Assembly (NCBI RefSeq): GCF_029871235.1 | Contig: NZ_SSOM01000081.1 | Span: forward strand, 1-64,000 | Reading direction: 5' to 3' | DNA length: 64,000 nt | Origin: Pseudomonas sp. BN411 | GTDB lineage: Bacteria > Pseudomonadota > Gammaproteobacteria > Pseudomonadales > Pseudomonadaceae | Part shown: positions 37,397 to 47,472 of the stretch, in pieces | Layout of the letters: each line of letters opens with the position of its first letter | Numbering within the stretch: the stretch's first letter is position 1 | Made by a program: the position numbers and the translations under genes | The notes under the pieces: generated by a model | What the model was told of the DNA's origin: nothing | The model's database searches: none | The model's input: the letters and a program-made list of their open reading frames with translations, nothing else

Positions 37397-37453
37397 GTAG
37401 GAGCGAGCTTGCTCGCGAAGATCGTTTCGACTCGCGAGCACGGTCGCTCCTAC
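37397..37453. repeat. REP hairpin pair, family C (GTAGGAGCGAGCTTGCTCGC)
   Basis: The left unit GTAGGAGCGAGCTTGCTCGC faces a partial inverse ending CGGTCGCTCCTAC. This is the classical Pseudomonas REP type. It lies between dhcB and atoB, 19 bases before the thiolase start. Confidence 0.87.
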
Positions 37454-37472
37454 GGATCAAATGGAGATCCCC

Positions 37473-38651
37473 ATGCAAGACGTCGTAATCGTCGCCGCCA
37501 CCCGTACTGCCATCGGCAGCTTCCAGGGCGCGCTGGCCAACATTCCCGCCCATGAACTGGGCGCTGCCGTGATCCGCCAGCTGCTGGAGCAGACCGGCCT
37601 CAAGGGTGAGCAGATCGATGAAGTGATCCTCGGCCAGGTCCTCACCGCCGGTGCCGGCCAGAACCCGGCGCGCCAGGCTGCCGTCCTCGCCGGCCTGCCA
37701 CATGCAGTACCGGCCATGAGCCTGAACAAGCTCTGCGGTTCCGGCCTCAAGGCCCTGCACCTGGGCATCCAGGCCATCCGTTGCGGCGATGCCGAGGTGA
37801 TCATCGCTGGCGGCCAGGAAAGCATGAGCCTGGCTCCCTACATCCTTCCGGCCGCCCGTACCGGCATGCGCATGGGCCACGCCAAGGCGCTGGACACCAT
37901 GATCCACGACGGCCTGACCGACGCCTTCAACAACTACCACATGGGCGTCACTGCCGAGAATCTGGTGGAGAAGTACGGCCTGACCCGCGAACAGCAGGAC
38001 GCCTTTGCCGCCGCTTCCCAGCAGAAAGCCGCCGCCGCCATCGAGGCCGGCCGTTTCAAGGATGAGATCACTCCCATCCTGATTCCGCAGAAGAAGGGCG
38101 ACCCCATTGCCTTCGATACCGACGAAGGCCCGCGCGCCGGCACCACCGCCGACTCCCTCGCCAAGCTGAAGCCCGCCTTCAAGAAGGACGGCAGCGTCAC
38201 CGCTGGCAACGCCTCCACCCTGAATGACGGCGCCGCCGCCGTGGTGCTGATGAGCGCCGAGAAGGCCAAGTCCCTGGGCCTGCCGGTACTGGCGCGCATC
38301 GCTGGCTACGCCAACTCCGGTGTCGACCCGGCGATCATGGGCATCGGCCCGGTCACCGCTACCCGTCGTTGCCTGGACAAGGCCGGCTGGAGCCTCGACG
38401 ACCTCGACCTGATCGAAGCCAACGAAGCCTTCGCCGCGCAGTCCCTGTCGGTCAGCAAGGAACTGGGCTGGGACATGGCCAAGGTCAACGTCAACGGTGG
38501 CGCCATCGCCCTCGGCCACCCCATCGGTGCTTCCGGCTGCCGCGTACTGGTCAGCCTGCTGCACGAAATGATCAAGCGCGATGCGAAGAAGGGTCTGGCG
38601 ACCCTGTGCATCGGCGGCGGCATGGGCGTAGCCCTGGCCATCGAGCGCTAG
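37473..38651 (+). CDS. atoB: Acetyl-CoA C-acetyltransferase (thiolase)
   Basis: A 392-residue biosynthetic/degradative thiolase. The nucleophile is Cys88 in [12 protein letters not shown]; the later motifs [17 protein letters not shown] (His) and [11 protein letters not shown] (second Cys) complete the active site. GGAG stands 6 bases before ATG 37473; an in-frame ATG at 37461 has no good ribosome-binding site. It cleaves acetoacetyl-CoA to two acetyl-CoA, completing both the acetoacetate and leucine routes of this region. Confidence 0.94.
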   Translation: MQDVVIVAATRTAIGSFQGALANIPAHELGAAVIRQLLEQTGLKGEQIDEVILGQVLTAGAGQNPARQAAVLAGLPHAVPAMSLNKLCGSGLKALHLGIQAIRCGDAEVIIAGGQESMSLAPYILPAARTGMRMGHAKALDTMIHDGLTDAFNNYHMGVTAENLVEKYGLTREQQDAFAAASQQKAAAAIEAGRFKDEITPILIPQKKGDPIAFDTDEGPRAGTTADSLAKLKPAFKKDGSVTAGNASTLNDGAAAVVLMSAEKAKSLGLPVLARIAGYANSGVDPAIMGIGPVTATRRCLDKAGWSLDDLDLIEANEAFAAQSLSVSKELGWDMAKVNVNGGAIALGHPIGASGCRVLVSLLHEMIKRDAKKGLATLCIGGGMGVALAIER

Positions 38652-38669
38652 TTCCGTATCGCACTACCC

Positions 38670-38740
38670 GTAGGTTGGTCAGAGCGAAGCGAAGCCCAAC
38701 GAGTCCAACCGTTGGGCCTCGCAGGCTCGGACCAACCTAC
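38670..38740. repeat. Large imperfect hairpin GTAGGTTGGTC...GACCAACCTAC
   Basis: GTAGGTTGGTC at 38670 is answered by GGACCAACCTAC at 38740, with inner inverted parts (GCCCAACG/CGTTGGGC). It has the GTAG head of REP elements. The rest of the 337-base gap between atoB and atoE (38741-38988) shows no gene or further repeat. Confidence 0.75.
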
Positions 38741-38988
38741 GGAAGCTCCACCCATAACTAGAAAGCTCCAATGGACCGGGCCCACCTGGTTCTCGCAAGG
38801 CCATCACGCAAGAGCCCACGGCTGAAAGGTCACGGGCACCCGACCTCACCATGCCCCTCCCGGGCGTGGCGTCGTTGTTTCAGACAGAAAAGAGGGCAAA
38901 GACCCTCGGATTCTTTTCAAGACCACTGTCCCGGCACCCGGCCCTGGCTGGGTGAATGCCGATAAAAACAACACTCCCGAGGTACCCG

Positions 38989-40407
38989 ATGGCCACCACA
39001 CTTCAAGAAAGCCGTTCAGCCCGCTTTGCCATGCGCTGCTCCGCCTGGGCGGAACGTTGGTTCCCCGACTCCTGGGTTTTCGCCGCAGTCGCCGTACTGC
39101 TTGTCACCGTGGCCGCGCTGGGCATGGGTGCACCGGCCAGCCAGGCCGCCAAGGCCTTTGGCGACGGATTCTGGAGCCTGATTCCCTTCACCATGCAGAT
39201 GGCCTTCGTGGTCATCGGCGGCTACGTGGTCGCCAGCTCTGGCCCGGCCTCGCGCCTGATCGACCTGCTGGCCCGCGTGCCGAAGAACGGCCGCTCCGCC
39301 GTGTGCTGGGTGGCGCTGATCTCGATGGTCGCGTCCTTGCTCAACTGGGGCCTCTCCCTGGTGTTCGGCGGCCTGCTGGTGCGCGCCCTGGCCCGCCGTG
39401 AAGAGTTGAAGATGGATTACCGCGCCGCCGGTGCCGCCGCCTACCTGGGCCTGGGCGCGGTCTGGGCGCTGGGCCTGTCCTCTTCGGCCGCGCAGCTGCA
39501 GGCCAACCCGGCCAGCCTGCCGCCGTCCATCCTTGCCATCACCGGCGTGATTCCCTTCACCGAGACCATCTTCCTCTGGCAGTCGGGTGTGATGCTGCTG
39601 GCGCTGATCGTGGTGTCCCTGGTGATCGCCTACATGACCGCACCCAGCGCTGCCAGTGCTCGTGACGCCAAGGCCTGCGGCATTGACCCGAGCTTCACCG
39701 CGCCGCCCCAGGTCAAGCCGACCCGTCCGGGCGAATGGCTGGAACACAGCCCGCTGCTGATCATCCTGCTGGTGGCCCTGGCCGGCGGCTGGTTGGCCCA
39801 GGAGTTCGCCAGCAAGCCGGCGATCACCGCCATCTCCGGCCTGAACACCTACAACCTGCTGTTCATCATGGCCGGCGCGCTGCTGCACTGGCGCCCGCGC
39901 AGCTTCCTCGACGCCGTGGCCCGCGCCGTTCCGACCACCACCGGGGTGCTGATCCAGTTCCCGCTGTATGGCTCCATCGCCGCCATCATGACCACCGTCA
40001 ACGGCAGCGATGGCCAGACCCTGGCGCACCACATCTCCACCTTCTTCGTGCAGATCGCCAACCACGACACCTACGCGCTGCTGATGGGCGTGTATTCGGC
40101 TGTGCTGGGCTTCTTCATCCCGTCCGGTGGTGGCAAGTGGATCATCGAGGCGCCCTACGTGATGCAGGTGGCGAACGAGCTGCAGTACCACCTGGGCTGG
40201 TCGGTGCAGATCTACAACGCCGCGGAAGCGCTGCCGAACCTGATCAACCCCTTCTACATGCTGCCATTGCTGGGCGTGCTGGGCCTGAAGGCGCGCGACC
40301 TGATCGGCTTCTCCTTCGTCCAGCTGCTGGTGCATATCCCGCTGGTGATGGTGTTGCTGTGGGCGCTGGGGACGACGCTGACGTATGTGCCGCCGGTGAT
40401 GCCGTAA
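38989..40407 (+). CDS. atoE: Short-chain fatty acid transporter, AtoE family
   Basis: A 472-residue membrane protein with about ten to twelve helices. It matches the AtoE short-chain fatty-acid uptake family (WFPDSWVFAAVAVLLVTVAA, WGLSLVFGGLLVRALARREE and SGGGKWIIEAPYVMQVANEL). GAGG lies 6 bases before ATG 38989; the frame is open to 38956. It probably takes up acetoacetate, butyrate or similar acids for the adjacent CoA-transferase and thiolase. Confidence 0.9.
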   Translation: MATTLQESRSARFAMRCSAWAERWFPDSWVFAAVAVLLVTVAALGMGAPASQAAKAFGDGFWSLIPFTMQMAFVVIGGYVVASSGPASRLIDLLARVPKNGRSAVCWVALISMVASLLNWGLSLVFGGLLVRALARREELKMDYRAAGAAAYLGLGAVWALGLSSSAAQLQANPASLPPSILAITGVIPFTETIFLWQSGVMLLALIVVSLVIAYMTAPSAASARDAKACGIDPSFTAPPQVKPTRPGEWLEHSPLLIILLVALAGGWLAQEFASKPAITAISGLNTYNLLFIMAGALLHWRPRSFLDAVARAVPTTTGVLIQFPLYGSIAAIMTTVNGSDGQTLAHHISTFFVQIANHDTYALLMGVYSAVLGFFIPSGGGKWIIEAPYVMQVANELQYHLGWSVQIYNAAEALPNLINPFYMLPLLGVLGLKARDLIGFSFVQLLVHIPLVMVLLWALGTTLTYVPPVMP

Positions 40408-40421
40408 CGCGTGCAAGGCAG

Positions 40422-40476
40422 GTAGGGTGGGCTTCAGCCCACCATCAACGAGCCACGTGGGCTGAAGCCCACCCTA
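40422..40476. repeat. REP hairpin, family B
   Basis: GTAGGGTGGGCTTCAGCCCA and its inverse ending AGCCCACCCTAC, 55 bases, a near copy of the element at 32798-32854. It lies 14 bases after the atoE stop. Confidence 0.87.
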
Positions 40477-40519
40477 CGAGCTGATGTGAGCCCTATTGGT
40501 CACAGGTCGCACGGACAGC

Positions 40520-40555
40520 CCCCTCTCCCTGAGGGAGAGGGTTGGGGTGAGGGGG
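40520..40555. repeat. CCCTCTCCCTGAGGGAGAGG repeat
   Basis: A hairpin CCCTCTCCCT-GAGGGAGAGGG followed by TTGGGGTGAGGGG. I recall this repeat from intergenic DNA of many gamma- and betaproteobacteria. It lies between atoE and the convergent liuE gene. Confidence 0.7.
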
Positions 40556-40598
40556 AAATGCTGATCACCTGGCCAGAGCTTCAAATGGACACAGCAAT

Positions 40599-40641
40599 AG
40601 GAGCGCTACGCGCTCCTTAGCGAATGAATTCGCCCCCACAG
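40599..40641. repeat. Single REP unit, family A, minus orientation
   Basis: Only the right-hand unit is present (GCGAATGAATTCGCCCCC then ACAG), preceded by the inner GGAGCGCTACGCGCTCC palindrome. The left unit of a normal doublet is missing, so this is a broken or solo copy. Confidence 0.8.
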
Positions 40642-40666
40642 AAGAGGGGCGAATCGCGAGCTGAGG

Positions 40667-41572
40667 TCAGCCCCTCTTGGCCAGAATCGCCCGCGCAACC
40701 CGCGAGCCATTCTCCTTGCCGAGCACCGCGCAGATACGCTGGCCGGCGTCCACCAGCTTGCCCATGTCGATACCGGTCTCGATGCCCATTCCATTGAGCA
40801 GGTAGAGCACGTCTTCTGTGGCGACGTTGCCGGTGGCACCCTTGGCATAGGGGCAGCCGCCGAGGCCAGCGACCGAGCTATCGAACACGGCGATGCCTTC
40901 CAGCAGGCTGGCGTGGATGTTCGCCACGGCCTGGCCGAAGGTGTCGTGGAAGTGGCCGGCGAGCCTGTCGCGCGGCACGCGGGTGCCCACCACGTTGATC
41001 AGATGGCGGGTCGCGCCGGCGGTGCCGGTGCCGATGGTGTCGCCCAGGGAGACTTCGTAGCAGCCCATGGCGTACAGCTCGGCGGCGACGGCAGCCACCT
41101 GTTCGGCGGGCACCTCGCCGTCATAGGGGCAACCCAGCACGCAGGACACATAGCCGCGCACGCTGATGCCGTTGGCCTTGGCCGCTTCCATCACAGGGAC
41201 GAAGCGTTCCAGGCTCTCGGCGATGGAGCAGTTGATGTTCTTCTGCGAGAAGGACTCGGACGCGGCAGCGAACACCGCCACTTCCTTCACCCCGGCCTCC
41301 ACGGCCGCCTCGAATCCCTTGAGGTTCGGTGCCAGGGCCGCGTAGGTGACGCCAGCCTTGCGCTGGATCTGCGCGAAGACTTCGGCGGAGCCTGCCATCT
41401 GTGGCACCCACTTGGGCGATACGAAACTGCCGACTTCGACATAGCCGAGGCCGGCGGCGGTGAGGTCGTCCACCAGACGCACCTTGTCGGCGACGCTGAT
41501 GGGTTGCTTCTCGTTCTGCAGGCCATCGCGTGGGCCGACTTCGACCAGGCGGACCTTGCTGGGAATGTTCAT
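40667..41572 (-). CDS. liuE: Hydroxymethylglutaryl-CoA lyase
   Basis: A 301-residue TIM-barrel lyase that splits 3-hydroxy-3-methylglutaryl-CoA to acetoacetate and acetyl-CoA. Motifs are VGPRDGLQNEKQPI near the start, the metal-binding HFHDTFGQAVANI, and the active-site Cys loop AGLGGCPYAKGATGN. The start at 41572 gives MNIPSKVRLVEVGPRDG; the frame is open 7 codons further. It is the last gene of the leucine/isovalerate operon (also called gnyL), separated from liuD by a family-D repeat. Confidence 0.95.
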   Translation of the reverse strand: MNIPSKVRLVEVGPRDGLQNEKQPISVADKVRLVDDLTAAGLGYVEVGSFVSPKWVPQMAGSAEVFAQIQRKAGVTYAALAPNLKGFEAAVEAGVKEVAVFAAASESFSQKNINCSIAESLERFVPVMEAAKANGISVRGYVSCVLGCPYDGEVPAEQVAAVAAELYAMGCYEVSLGDTIGTGTAGATRHLINVVGTRVPRDRLAGHFHDTFGQAVANIHASLLEGIAVFDSSVAGLGGCPYAKGATGNVATEDVLYLLNGMGIETGIDMGKLVDAGQRICAVLGKENGSRVARAILAKRG

Positions 41573-41607
41573 TGCGTCATCTCTCAAATTCACCGGAGTT
41601 CACGACC

Positions 41608-41691
41608 GTAGGATGGGTCGGGCGGCGTTCCGCGAGCGGAGCGAAACCCATCAACCCCGCGATGGGTATCGCGGGGCTCCACCCATCCTAC
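41608..41691. repeat. REP hairpin, family D (GTAGGATGGGT...ACCCATCCTAC)
   Basis: GTAGGATGGGTCGGGCG at the left is the inverse of CCACCCATCCTAC at the right, with an inner pair GAAACCCATC/GATGGGTATC. It sits inside the liu operon between liuD and liuE. Confidence 0.82.
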
Positions 41692-41701
41692 CGAAAGCCG
41701 A

Positions 41702-43651
41702 TCAAACGCTGATCTCTTCCAGCTCCACCAGCGCGGTGCCTTCTTTGACCAGCTCGCCCTCGTTGCAATACAGCGCCTTGACCACGCCGTCGTGGGGCGC
41801 GCGGATGCTGTGTTCCATCTTCATGGCTTCGAGCACAACCAGCGCGGTGCCAGCTTCGACTTTCTGCCCGGCTTCCACCAGGACGCGCACGATACTGCCG
41901 TTCATGGGCGCCGTCAGCCCGCCGTGGTGGGCGTGGCTGGCTTCCACTTCCTCGATGGGGTCGACGCGGGTGACGCTGCGCAGCTCGCCGTTCCATTCCA
42001 GGTAAAGGTTTTCACCGCGACGGATTGCCAGGTGCTGGCGGCGCAGGCCGTCCTGTTCCAGGGTGATCTGCTCGCCCTTGAGCTGGATCGGGCTGGTGGC
42101 GGCACCACGCAGGCGGACCACCTGACGCTCGTCGCCGCAGGTCAGATGCAGGTCGGTTTCGCTCGGCAGGCCGGCGCGCCAGCCGCTGTTACGGCTCCAC
42201 GGCGAGTGCGGGTCATCGCCGCGCACACGCCCGGCTTCGCCCTGGCGGAAGGCTTCGGCGGCTACCTGCCAGAAGGCCGGGGGCAGGGCGGCCGGGGTGG
42301 GCAGCAGCTGCTCCTGGTGACGGGCGATGAAGCCGGTGTCCAGCTCGGCTTCGGCGAAGGCGGGGTGGGCCAGCACGCGACGGAGGAAGGCCAGGTTGGT
42401 CTTGAAGCCGCCCACGGCGGTCTCATCGAGCATGGCCAGCAGGCGTTGGCGTGCTTCCTCGCGGTTTTCGCCCCAGGCGATCAGCTTGGCCAGCATCGGG
42501 TCGTAGAAGGGGGAGACTTCATCACCTTCGGCAACTCCGCTGTCCACGCGGCGGCCGGGGCCGGCATTGGCTTCGCGGTAGAGGGCGAGGCGGCCGCTGG
42601 CCGGCAGGAAGTCCTGGTCCGGGTCTTCGGCGTAGAGGCGCACTTCGATGGCGTGGCCGATCAGCGGCACTTGCTCCTGGGTGATCGGTAGCGCTTCGCC
42701 ACGGGCGACGCGAATCTGCCAGGCCACCAGGTCCAGGCCGGTGATGGCTTCGGTGACCGGGTGTTCCACCTGCAGGCGGGTGTTCATCTCCATGAAGAAG
42801 AAGTCGCCGCGTTCATCCAGCAGGAATTCCACGGTGCCGGCACCGACGTAGCCGATGGCCTGGGCCGCACGGACGGCGGACTCGCCCATGGCCTTGCGGA
42901 TTTCCGGCGAGAGGCCGGGGGCGGGGGCTTCCTCGACGACCTTCTGGTGACGGCGCTGGATGGAGCAATCGCGCTCGTTCAGATAGAGGCAGTTGCCGTG
43001 GCTGTCGGCGAACACCTGGATTTCCACGTGGCGCGGCTTGAGGACGTACTTCTCCACCAGCATGCGCGAGTCGCCGAAGGCGGACTGGGCTTCACGCTGG
43101 GCGGAGGCCAGGGCTTCGGCCAGCTCGCTTTCGCGCTCGACCACTTTCATGCCCTTGCCACCACCACCAGCGGCGGCTTTCAGCAGCACCGGGTAGCCGA
43201 TGCGCTCGGCGGCGGTGCGGAAGGTTTCCAGGTCCTGGGCTTCGCCGTGGTAGCCGGGCACCAGCGGTACGCCGGCGGCTTCCATCAGGGCCTTGGCGGC
43301 GGACTTGCTGCCCATGGCATCGATGGCGGTGGCCGGCGGGCCAAGGAAGATCAGGCCGGCGTCGGCGATGGCGCGGGCGAAACCGGCGTTCTCGGAGAGG
43401 AAACCGTAGCCGGGGTGGATGGCCTGGGCGCCGCTGGCCTTGGCGGCGGCGATCAGTTTGTCCACCAGCAGGTAGCTTTCGGCCGGCTTGGCGCCGCCGA
43501 GGTCCACGGCTATATCGGCCTCGCGGACATGGCGGGCGTTGCGGTCGATGGCGCTGTGCACGGCGACGGTACGGATGCCCAGCGCCTTGGCGGTGCGCAT
43601 CACGCGGCAGGCAATTTCGCCGCGGTTGGCGATCAGCAGGGTGGTGATCAT
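41702..43651 (-). CDS. liuD: Methylcrotonyl-CoA/geranyl-CoA carboxylase, biotin-carrying alpha subunit
   Basis: A 649-residue protein. The biotin carboxylase domain spans 1-445: start MITTLLIANRGEIACRVMRT, ATP-grasp GGGGKGMKVV, and RDCSIQRRHQKVVEEAPAPG. After a middle part comes a C-terminal biotinyl domain with EAMKMEH, where the Lys carries biotin. The start ATG at 43651 has GGAG 9 bases upstream; the frame is open to 43897 inside liuC. With LiuB it makes 3-methylglutaconyl-CoA in leucine breakdown (gnyA in older naming). Confidence 0.95.
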   Translation of the reverse strand: MITTLLIANRGEIACRVMRTAKALGIRTVAVHSAIDRNARHVREADIAVDLGGAKPAESYLLVDKLIAAAKASGAQAIHPGYGFLSENAGFARAIADAGLIFLGPPATAIDAMGSKSAAKALMEAAGVPLVPGYHGEAQDLETFRTAAERIGYPVLLKAAAGGGGKGMKVVERESELAEALASAQREAQSAFGDSRMLVEKYVLKPRHVEIQVFADSHGNCLYLNERDCSIQRRHQKVVEEAPAPGLSPEIRKAMGESAVRAAQAIGYVGAGTVEFLLDERGDFFFMEMNTRLQVEHPVTEAITGLDLVAWQIRVARGEALPITQEQVPLIGHAIEVRLYAEDPDQDFLPASGRLALYREANAGPGRRVDSGVAEGDEVSPFYDPMLAKLIAWGENREEARQRLLAMLDETAVGGFKTNLAFLRRVLAHPAFAEAELDTGFIARHQEQLLPTPAALPPAFWQVAAEAFRQGEAGRVRGDDPHSPWSRNSGWRAGLPSETDLHLTCGDERQVVRLRGAATSPIQLKGEQITLEQDGLRRQHLAIRRGENLYLEWNGELRSVTRVDPIEEVEASHAHHGGLTAPMNGSIVRVLVEAGQKVEAGTALVVLEAMKMEHSIRAPHDGVVKALYCNEGELVKEGTALVELEEISV

Positions 43652-43653
43652 TG

Positions 43654-44448
43654 TTATTGCTCCTGCCAGGACGGTTTGCGTTTTTCCAGGAAGGCGCGCA
43701 GGCCCTCCTGACCTTCGGGGCTTACGCGGATACGGGCGATGGCGTTTTCGGTATAGCGGCGCAGGTTGGGGGAGAGAACGCCGCTGCCGACTTCGCGCAG
43801 CAGGTCTTTGGTGGAGCTCATGGCCTGCGGGCTGTTCTGCAGCAGGTTGGCGGTCCAGCTCTCCACGGCCTGATCCAGCTCCTCGGCCGGGTAGCACTCG
43901 GCGAGCAGGCCCAGTTCGCGGGCACGCTCGCCGCTGAAGCGCTCGGCGGTCAGGGCATAGCGGCGCGCGGCGCGCTCGCCGATGGCCTGGACCACGAAGG
44001 GGCTGATGACGGCCGGCAGCAGGCCGATGCGTACTTCGGACAGAGAGAACTGCGCGTCCACGGCGCCGATGGCCATGTCGCAGCAGCTGATCAGGCCCAG
44101 TGCACCGCCGAATGCGGCTCCCTGCACCACGGCCAGGGTCGGCACCTTGAGCTGGTAGAGGTTGTACATCAGCTCGGCCAACTCGCGGGAGTCGTCGAGG
44201 TTGGCGTTGTAGTCGAGCTGGGCGGATTCCTGCATCCAGGCCAGGTCCGCGCCGGCGGAGAAGTGTCGGCCACGGCCGCGCAGGATCAGGAAACGCACCT
44301 TGCCATGTTCCTTGACGGCGTCCAGGGCGAGGATCAGTTCGCGGATCATGCCGGCGTTGAAGGCGTTGTTCTTCTCCGGGCGGTTCAGCCAGAGGGTGGC
44401 GACGCCGTTGTCGGCGATGTCCAGTTGCAGGGTGTTGAAGTCGGTCAT
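43654..44448 (-). CDS. liuC: Methylglutaconyl-CoA hydratase (enoyl-CoA hydratase family)
   Basis: A 264-residue crotonase-fold enzyme. The CoA oxyanion loop is in RGRGRHFSAGADLAWMQES and the second catalytic loop is VQGAAFGGALGLISCCDMAI, with QFSLSEVRIGLLPAVISPFV following. It hydrates 3-methylglutaconyl-CoA to HMG-CoA. It lies 2 bases before the liuD start, so the two are translationally linked (gnyH in older naming). Confidence 0.94.
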   Translation of the reverse strand: MTDFNTLQLDIADNGVATLWLNRPEKNNAFNAGMIRELILALDAVKEHGKVRFLILRGRGRHFSAGADLAWMQESAQLDYNANLDDSRELAELMYNLYQLKVPTLAVVQGAAFGGALGLISCCDMAIGAVDAQFSLSEVRIGLLPAVISPFVVQAIGERAARRYALTAERFSGERARELGLLAECYPAEELDQAVESWTANLLQNSPQAMSSTKDLLREVGSGVLSPNLRRYTENAIARIRVSPEGQEGLRAFLEKRKPSWQEQ

Positions 44449-44459
44449 CGTGCTCTCCT

Positions 44460-44522
44460 GTAGGAGCGAGCTTGCTCGCGATCAGCGGTGGAACCCGGGT
44501 TCGCCAGCAAGCTGGCTCCTAC
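44460..44522. repeat. REP hairpin pair, family C, inside liu operon
   Basis: GTAGGAGCGAGCTTGCTCGC at the left and GCCAGCAAGCTGGCTCCTAC at the right, two related but not identical REP units facing each other, between liuB and liuC. Confidence 0.87.
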
Positions 44523-44549
44523 GATGGCTCCACCGGTCGCAAGCAGGGG

Positions 44550-46157
44550 TTACATCCGGAACACGCCGAAGGTGGTCCGCTCGATCGGGGCGTTGAGGCT
44601 GGCGGAAAGCGCCAGGCCCAGCACGTCGCGGGTTTGCGCCGGGTCGATCACGCCGTCGTCCCACAGCCGCGCGCTGGAGTAGTACGAATGCGCCTGGCGC
44701 TCGTACTGCTCGAGGATCGGCTGCTTGATGCGAGCTTCGTCTTCGGCGCTCAGGCTGTGACCAGCGCGTTCGCTCTGCTCGCGCTTGACCTGGGTGAGCA
44801 CGCCGGCGGCCTGTTCGGCGCCCATCACGCCGATGCGCGCGTTGGGCCACATCCACAGGAAGCGCGGGTCGTAGGCTCGGCCGCACATGCCGTAGTTACC
44901 GGCGCCGAAGCTGCCGCCGATGATCACGGTGAACTTCGGCACCTTGGCGCAGGCCACTGCTGTCACCAGCTTGGCGCCGTGCTTGGCGATGCCGCCTTCC
45001 TCGTACTTCTTGCCCACCATGAAGCCGGTGATGTTCTGCAGGAACAGCAGCGGAATGCCGCGCTGGCAGGCCAGTTCGATGAAGTGCGCGCCTTTCTGCG
45101 CGGCTTCGGCGAAGAGGATGCCGTTGTTGGCGAGGATGGCGATGGGGTAGCCGTGGAGGTGGGCGAAGCCGCACACCAGGGTGGTACCGAACAGCGCCTT
45201 GAACTCATCGAATTCGGAGTCGTCCACCAGGCGGGCGATGACTTCGCGTACGTCGAAGGGTTGCTTGGCGTCGGCCGGGATCACGCCGTACAGCTCATCG
45301 CTGGCGAAGCGCGGGGCGAGTGGGGCACGCAGGTTCAGCTCGCCGGCCTTGCGCCAGTTGAGGTTGGCGATGCTGCGGCGTGCCAGGGCCAGGGCGTGTT
45401 CATCGCTTTCGGCGTAGTGGTCGGCCACGCCCGAGGTCTTGCAGTGCACATCGGCGCCGCCCAGTTCCTCGGCGGTCACCACTTCACCGGTGGCGGCCTT
45501 CACCAGCGGCGGGCCGGCGAGGAAGATGGTGGCCTGGTTGCGCACCATGATGGTTTCGTCGGACATCGCCGGCACGTAGGCGCCGCCGGCGGTGCAGGAG
45601 CCCATGACCACCGCGATCTGCGGAATGCCCATGGCGCTCATGTTGGCCTGGTTGAAGAAGATGCGGCCGAAGTGCTCGCGGTCGGGGAACACGTCTTCCT
45701 GGCGCGGCAGGTTGGCGCCACCCGAGTCCACCAGATAGATGCACGGCAGGCGGTTCTGCTGGGCAATGGTCTGGGCGCGCAGGTGCTTCTTCACGGTCAG
45801 CGGGTAGTAGGAGCCGCCTTTCACCGTGGCGTCGTTGGCCACGATCATGCATTCCACGCCTTCCACGCGGCCGATGCCGGCCACCACGCCAGCGGCGGGT
45901 ACGTCTTCGCCATACACCTCATGGGCGGCCAACTGGCCGATTTCGAGGAAGGGCGAGCCGGCGTCCAGCAGGCGGTTGATGCGCTCGCGGGGCAGCAGCT
46001 TGCCGCGCGAGGTGTGGCGTTCCTGGGCCTTGGCGCCGCCGCCTTCATGGATGCGGCCGAGCAGCGTGTGCAGGGCACCGACCTGGTCGAGCATCGCCGC
46101 GCTGTTGCGGGCGAACTCCGGGGAACGGGTATTGATCTGGGTGTGCAGGATGGCCAT
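44550..46157 (-). CDS. liuB: Methylcrotonyl-CoA carboxylase beta subunit (carboxyltransferase)
   Basis: A 535-residue carboxyltransferase with the two crotonase-like halves of the biotin-dependent family. Typical sequences are [60 protein letters not shown] and [20 protein letters not shown]. It moves CO2 from biotin on LiuD to 3-methylcrotonyl-CoA. It is flanked on both sides by family-C REPs (gnyB in older naming). Confidence 0.95.
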   Translation of the reverse strand: MAILHTQINTRSPEFARNSAAMLDQVGALHTLLGRIHEGGGAKAQERHTSRGKLLPRERINRLLDAGSPFLEIGQLAAHEVYGEDVPAAGVVAGIGRVEGVECMIVANDATVKGGSYYPLTVKKHLRAQTIAQQNRLPCIYLVDSGGANLPRQEDVFPDREHFGRIFFNQANMSAMGIPQIAVVMGSCTAGGAYVPAMSDETIMVRNQATIFLAGPPLVKAATGEVVTAEELGGADVHCKTSGVADHYAESDEHALALARRSIANLNWRKAGELNLRAPLAPRFASDELYGVIPADAKQPFDVREVIARLVDDSEFDEFKALFGTTLVCGFAHLHGYPIAILANNGILFAEAAQKGAHFIELACQRGIPLLFLQNITGFMVGKKYEEGGIAKHGAKLVTAVACAKVPKFTVIIGGSFGAGNYGMCGRAYDPRFLWMWPNARIGVMGAEQAAGVLTQVKREQSERAGHSLSAEDEARIKQPILEQYERQAHSYYSSARLWDDGVIDPAQTRDVLGLALSASLNAPIERTTFGVFRM

Positions 46158-46196
46158 CTGGCGCGCTCCGTCGAGTGTCTGTACCGGCGCTTTCCT

Positions 46197-46248
46197 GTAG
46201 GAGCCAGCTTGCTGGCGAATGCTTGTTCGCGAGCAAGCTCGCTCCTAC
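46197..46248. repeat. REP hairpin pair, family C, inside liu operon
   Basis: GTAGGAGCCAGCTTGCTGGC at the left and GCGAGCAAGCTCGCTCCTAC at the right, between liuA and liuB. The left and right units match the two subtypes seen at 44460-44522 in swapped order. Confidence 0.87.
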
Positions 46249-46266
46249 AGGAGCGAGGTGTGGCGA

Positions 46267-47430
46267 TCAGCGGGTTTCGTTGTACAGCTCGCGGCCGATC
46301 AGCATGCGGCGGATTTCACTGGTGCCGGCGCCGATCTCGTAGAGCTTGGCGTCGCGCAGCAGGCGGCCGGCCGGGTACTCGTTGGTGTAGCCGTTGCCAC
46401 CGAGCAGCTGGATGGTGTCCAGGGCCATCTTGGTGGCCATTTCGGCGGTGTAGAGGATCACCGCGGCAGCGTCCTTGCGCGATTCCTCGCCGCGGTCGCA
46501 GGCCTTGGCCACGTTGTACAGGTAGGACTTGGAGGCGTTCATGCCGGCGTACATGTCGGCCAGCTTGCCTTGCACCAACTGGAATTCGCCGATGGACTGC
46601 TTGAACTGCTGGCGCTCGTGCACGTAGGGCAGCACCACGTCCATGCAGGCGGTCATGATCCCGGTCGGGCCGCCGGAGAGCACGGTACGTTCATAGTCCA
46701 GGCCGCTCATCAGCACGGCCACGCCACGGCCTTCCGCACCAAGGATGTTCTCTTCCGGCACTTCGACGTCTTCGAACACCAGCTCGCAGGTGTTGGAGCC
46801 GCGCATACCCAGCTTGTCCAGCTTCTGGTGGCGGGAGAAGCCCTTGTAGTCGCGCTCGACGATGAAGGCGGTCATGCCGCGCGAACCGGCGTTGACGTCG
46901 GTCTTGGCGTAGATCACGTAGGTGTTGGCGTCCGGGCCGTTGGTGATCCACATCTTGTTGCCGTTGAGCACGTAGCGGTCGCCTTTCTTCTCGGCGCGCA
47001 GCTTCATCGACACCACGTCCGAGCCGGCGTTGGGCTCGCTCATGGCCAGCGCGCCGACGTGCTCGCCGGAGCACAGCTTGGGCAGGTACTTGAGCTTCTG
47101 CTCGTGAGTGCCGTTCTTGCGGATCTGGTTGAGGCACAGGTTGGAGTGGGCGCCGTAGGACAGGCCGACCGAGGCGGACGCGCGGCTGATCTCTTCCATG
47201 GCCACCACGTGGGCCAGGTAGCCCATGTTGGTGCCGCCGTATTCCTCTTCCACGGTCATGCCCAGCAAGCCCATGTCGCCGAACTTGCGCCACATGTCCA
47301 TGGGGAACTCGTTATCGCGGTCGATCTGGGCGGCACGCGGAGCCAGTTCGGCTTGGGCGAACTGGTAGACGGAGTCGCGCAGCATGTCGATGGTCTCGCC
47401 GAGACCGAAGTTGAGGGTGGGATAGCTCAT
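46267..47430 (-). CDS. liuA: Isovaleryl-CoA dehydrogenase
   Basis: A 387-residue acyl-CoA dehydrogenase. The N-terminal helical domain holds [20 protein letters not shown]. The FAD/substrate sheet has [20 protein letters not shown] and [17 protein letters not shown]. The C-terminal part has [20 protein letters not shown] with [20 protein letters not shown]. It oxidises isovaleryl-CoA to 3-methylcrotonyl-CoA and passes electrons to ETF. The start at 47430 gives [19 protein letters not shown]; 7 further codons upstream are open. It is the second gene of the operon after liuR (gnyD in older naming). Confidence 0.95.
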   Translation of the reverse strand: MSYPTLNFGLGETIDMLRDSVYQFAQAELAPRAAQIDRDNEFPMDMWRKFGDMGLLGMTVEEEYGGTNMGYLAHVVAMEEISRASASVGLSYGAHSNLCLNQIRKNGTHEQKLKYLPKLCSGEHVGALAMSEPNAGSDVVSMKLRAEKKGDRYVLNGNKMWITNGPDANTYVIYAKTDVNAGSRGMTAFIVERDYKGFSRHQKLDKLGMRGSNTCELVFEDVEVPEENILGAEGRGVAVLMSGLDYERTVLSGGPTGIMTACMDVVLPYVHERQQFKQSIGEFQLVQGKLADMYAGMNASKSYLYNVAKACDRGEESRKDAAAVILYTAEMATKMALDTIQLLGGNGYTNEYPAGRLLRDAKLYEIGAGTSEIRRMLIGRELYNETR

Positions 47431-47472
47431 CGTTACACCTGTGCTTGTCATTGTCGGTGAGTGGGGGAGGGG

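Noticed and set aside
43652-43897. N-terminal extension of the biotin carboxylase subunit
   Set aside because: It lies wholly inside liuC and reads as low-complexity Arg/Pro/Gly sequence; ATG 43651 begins the typical ITTLLIANRGEIA.
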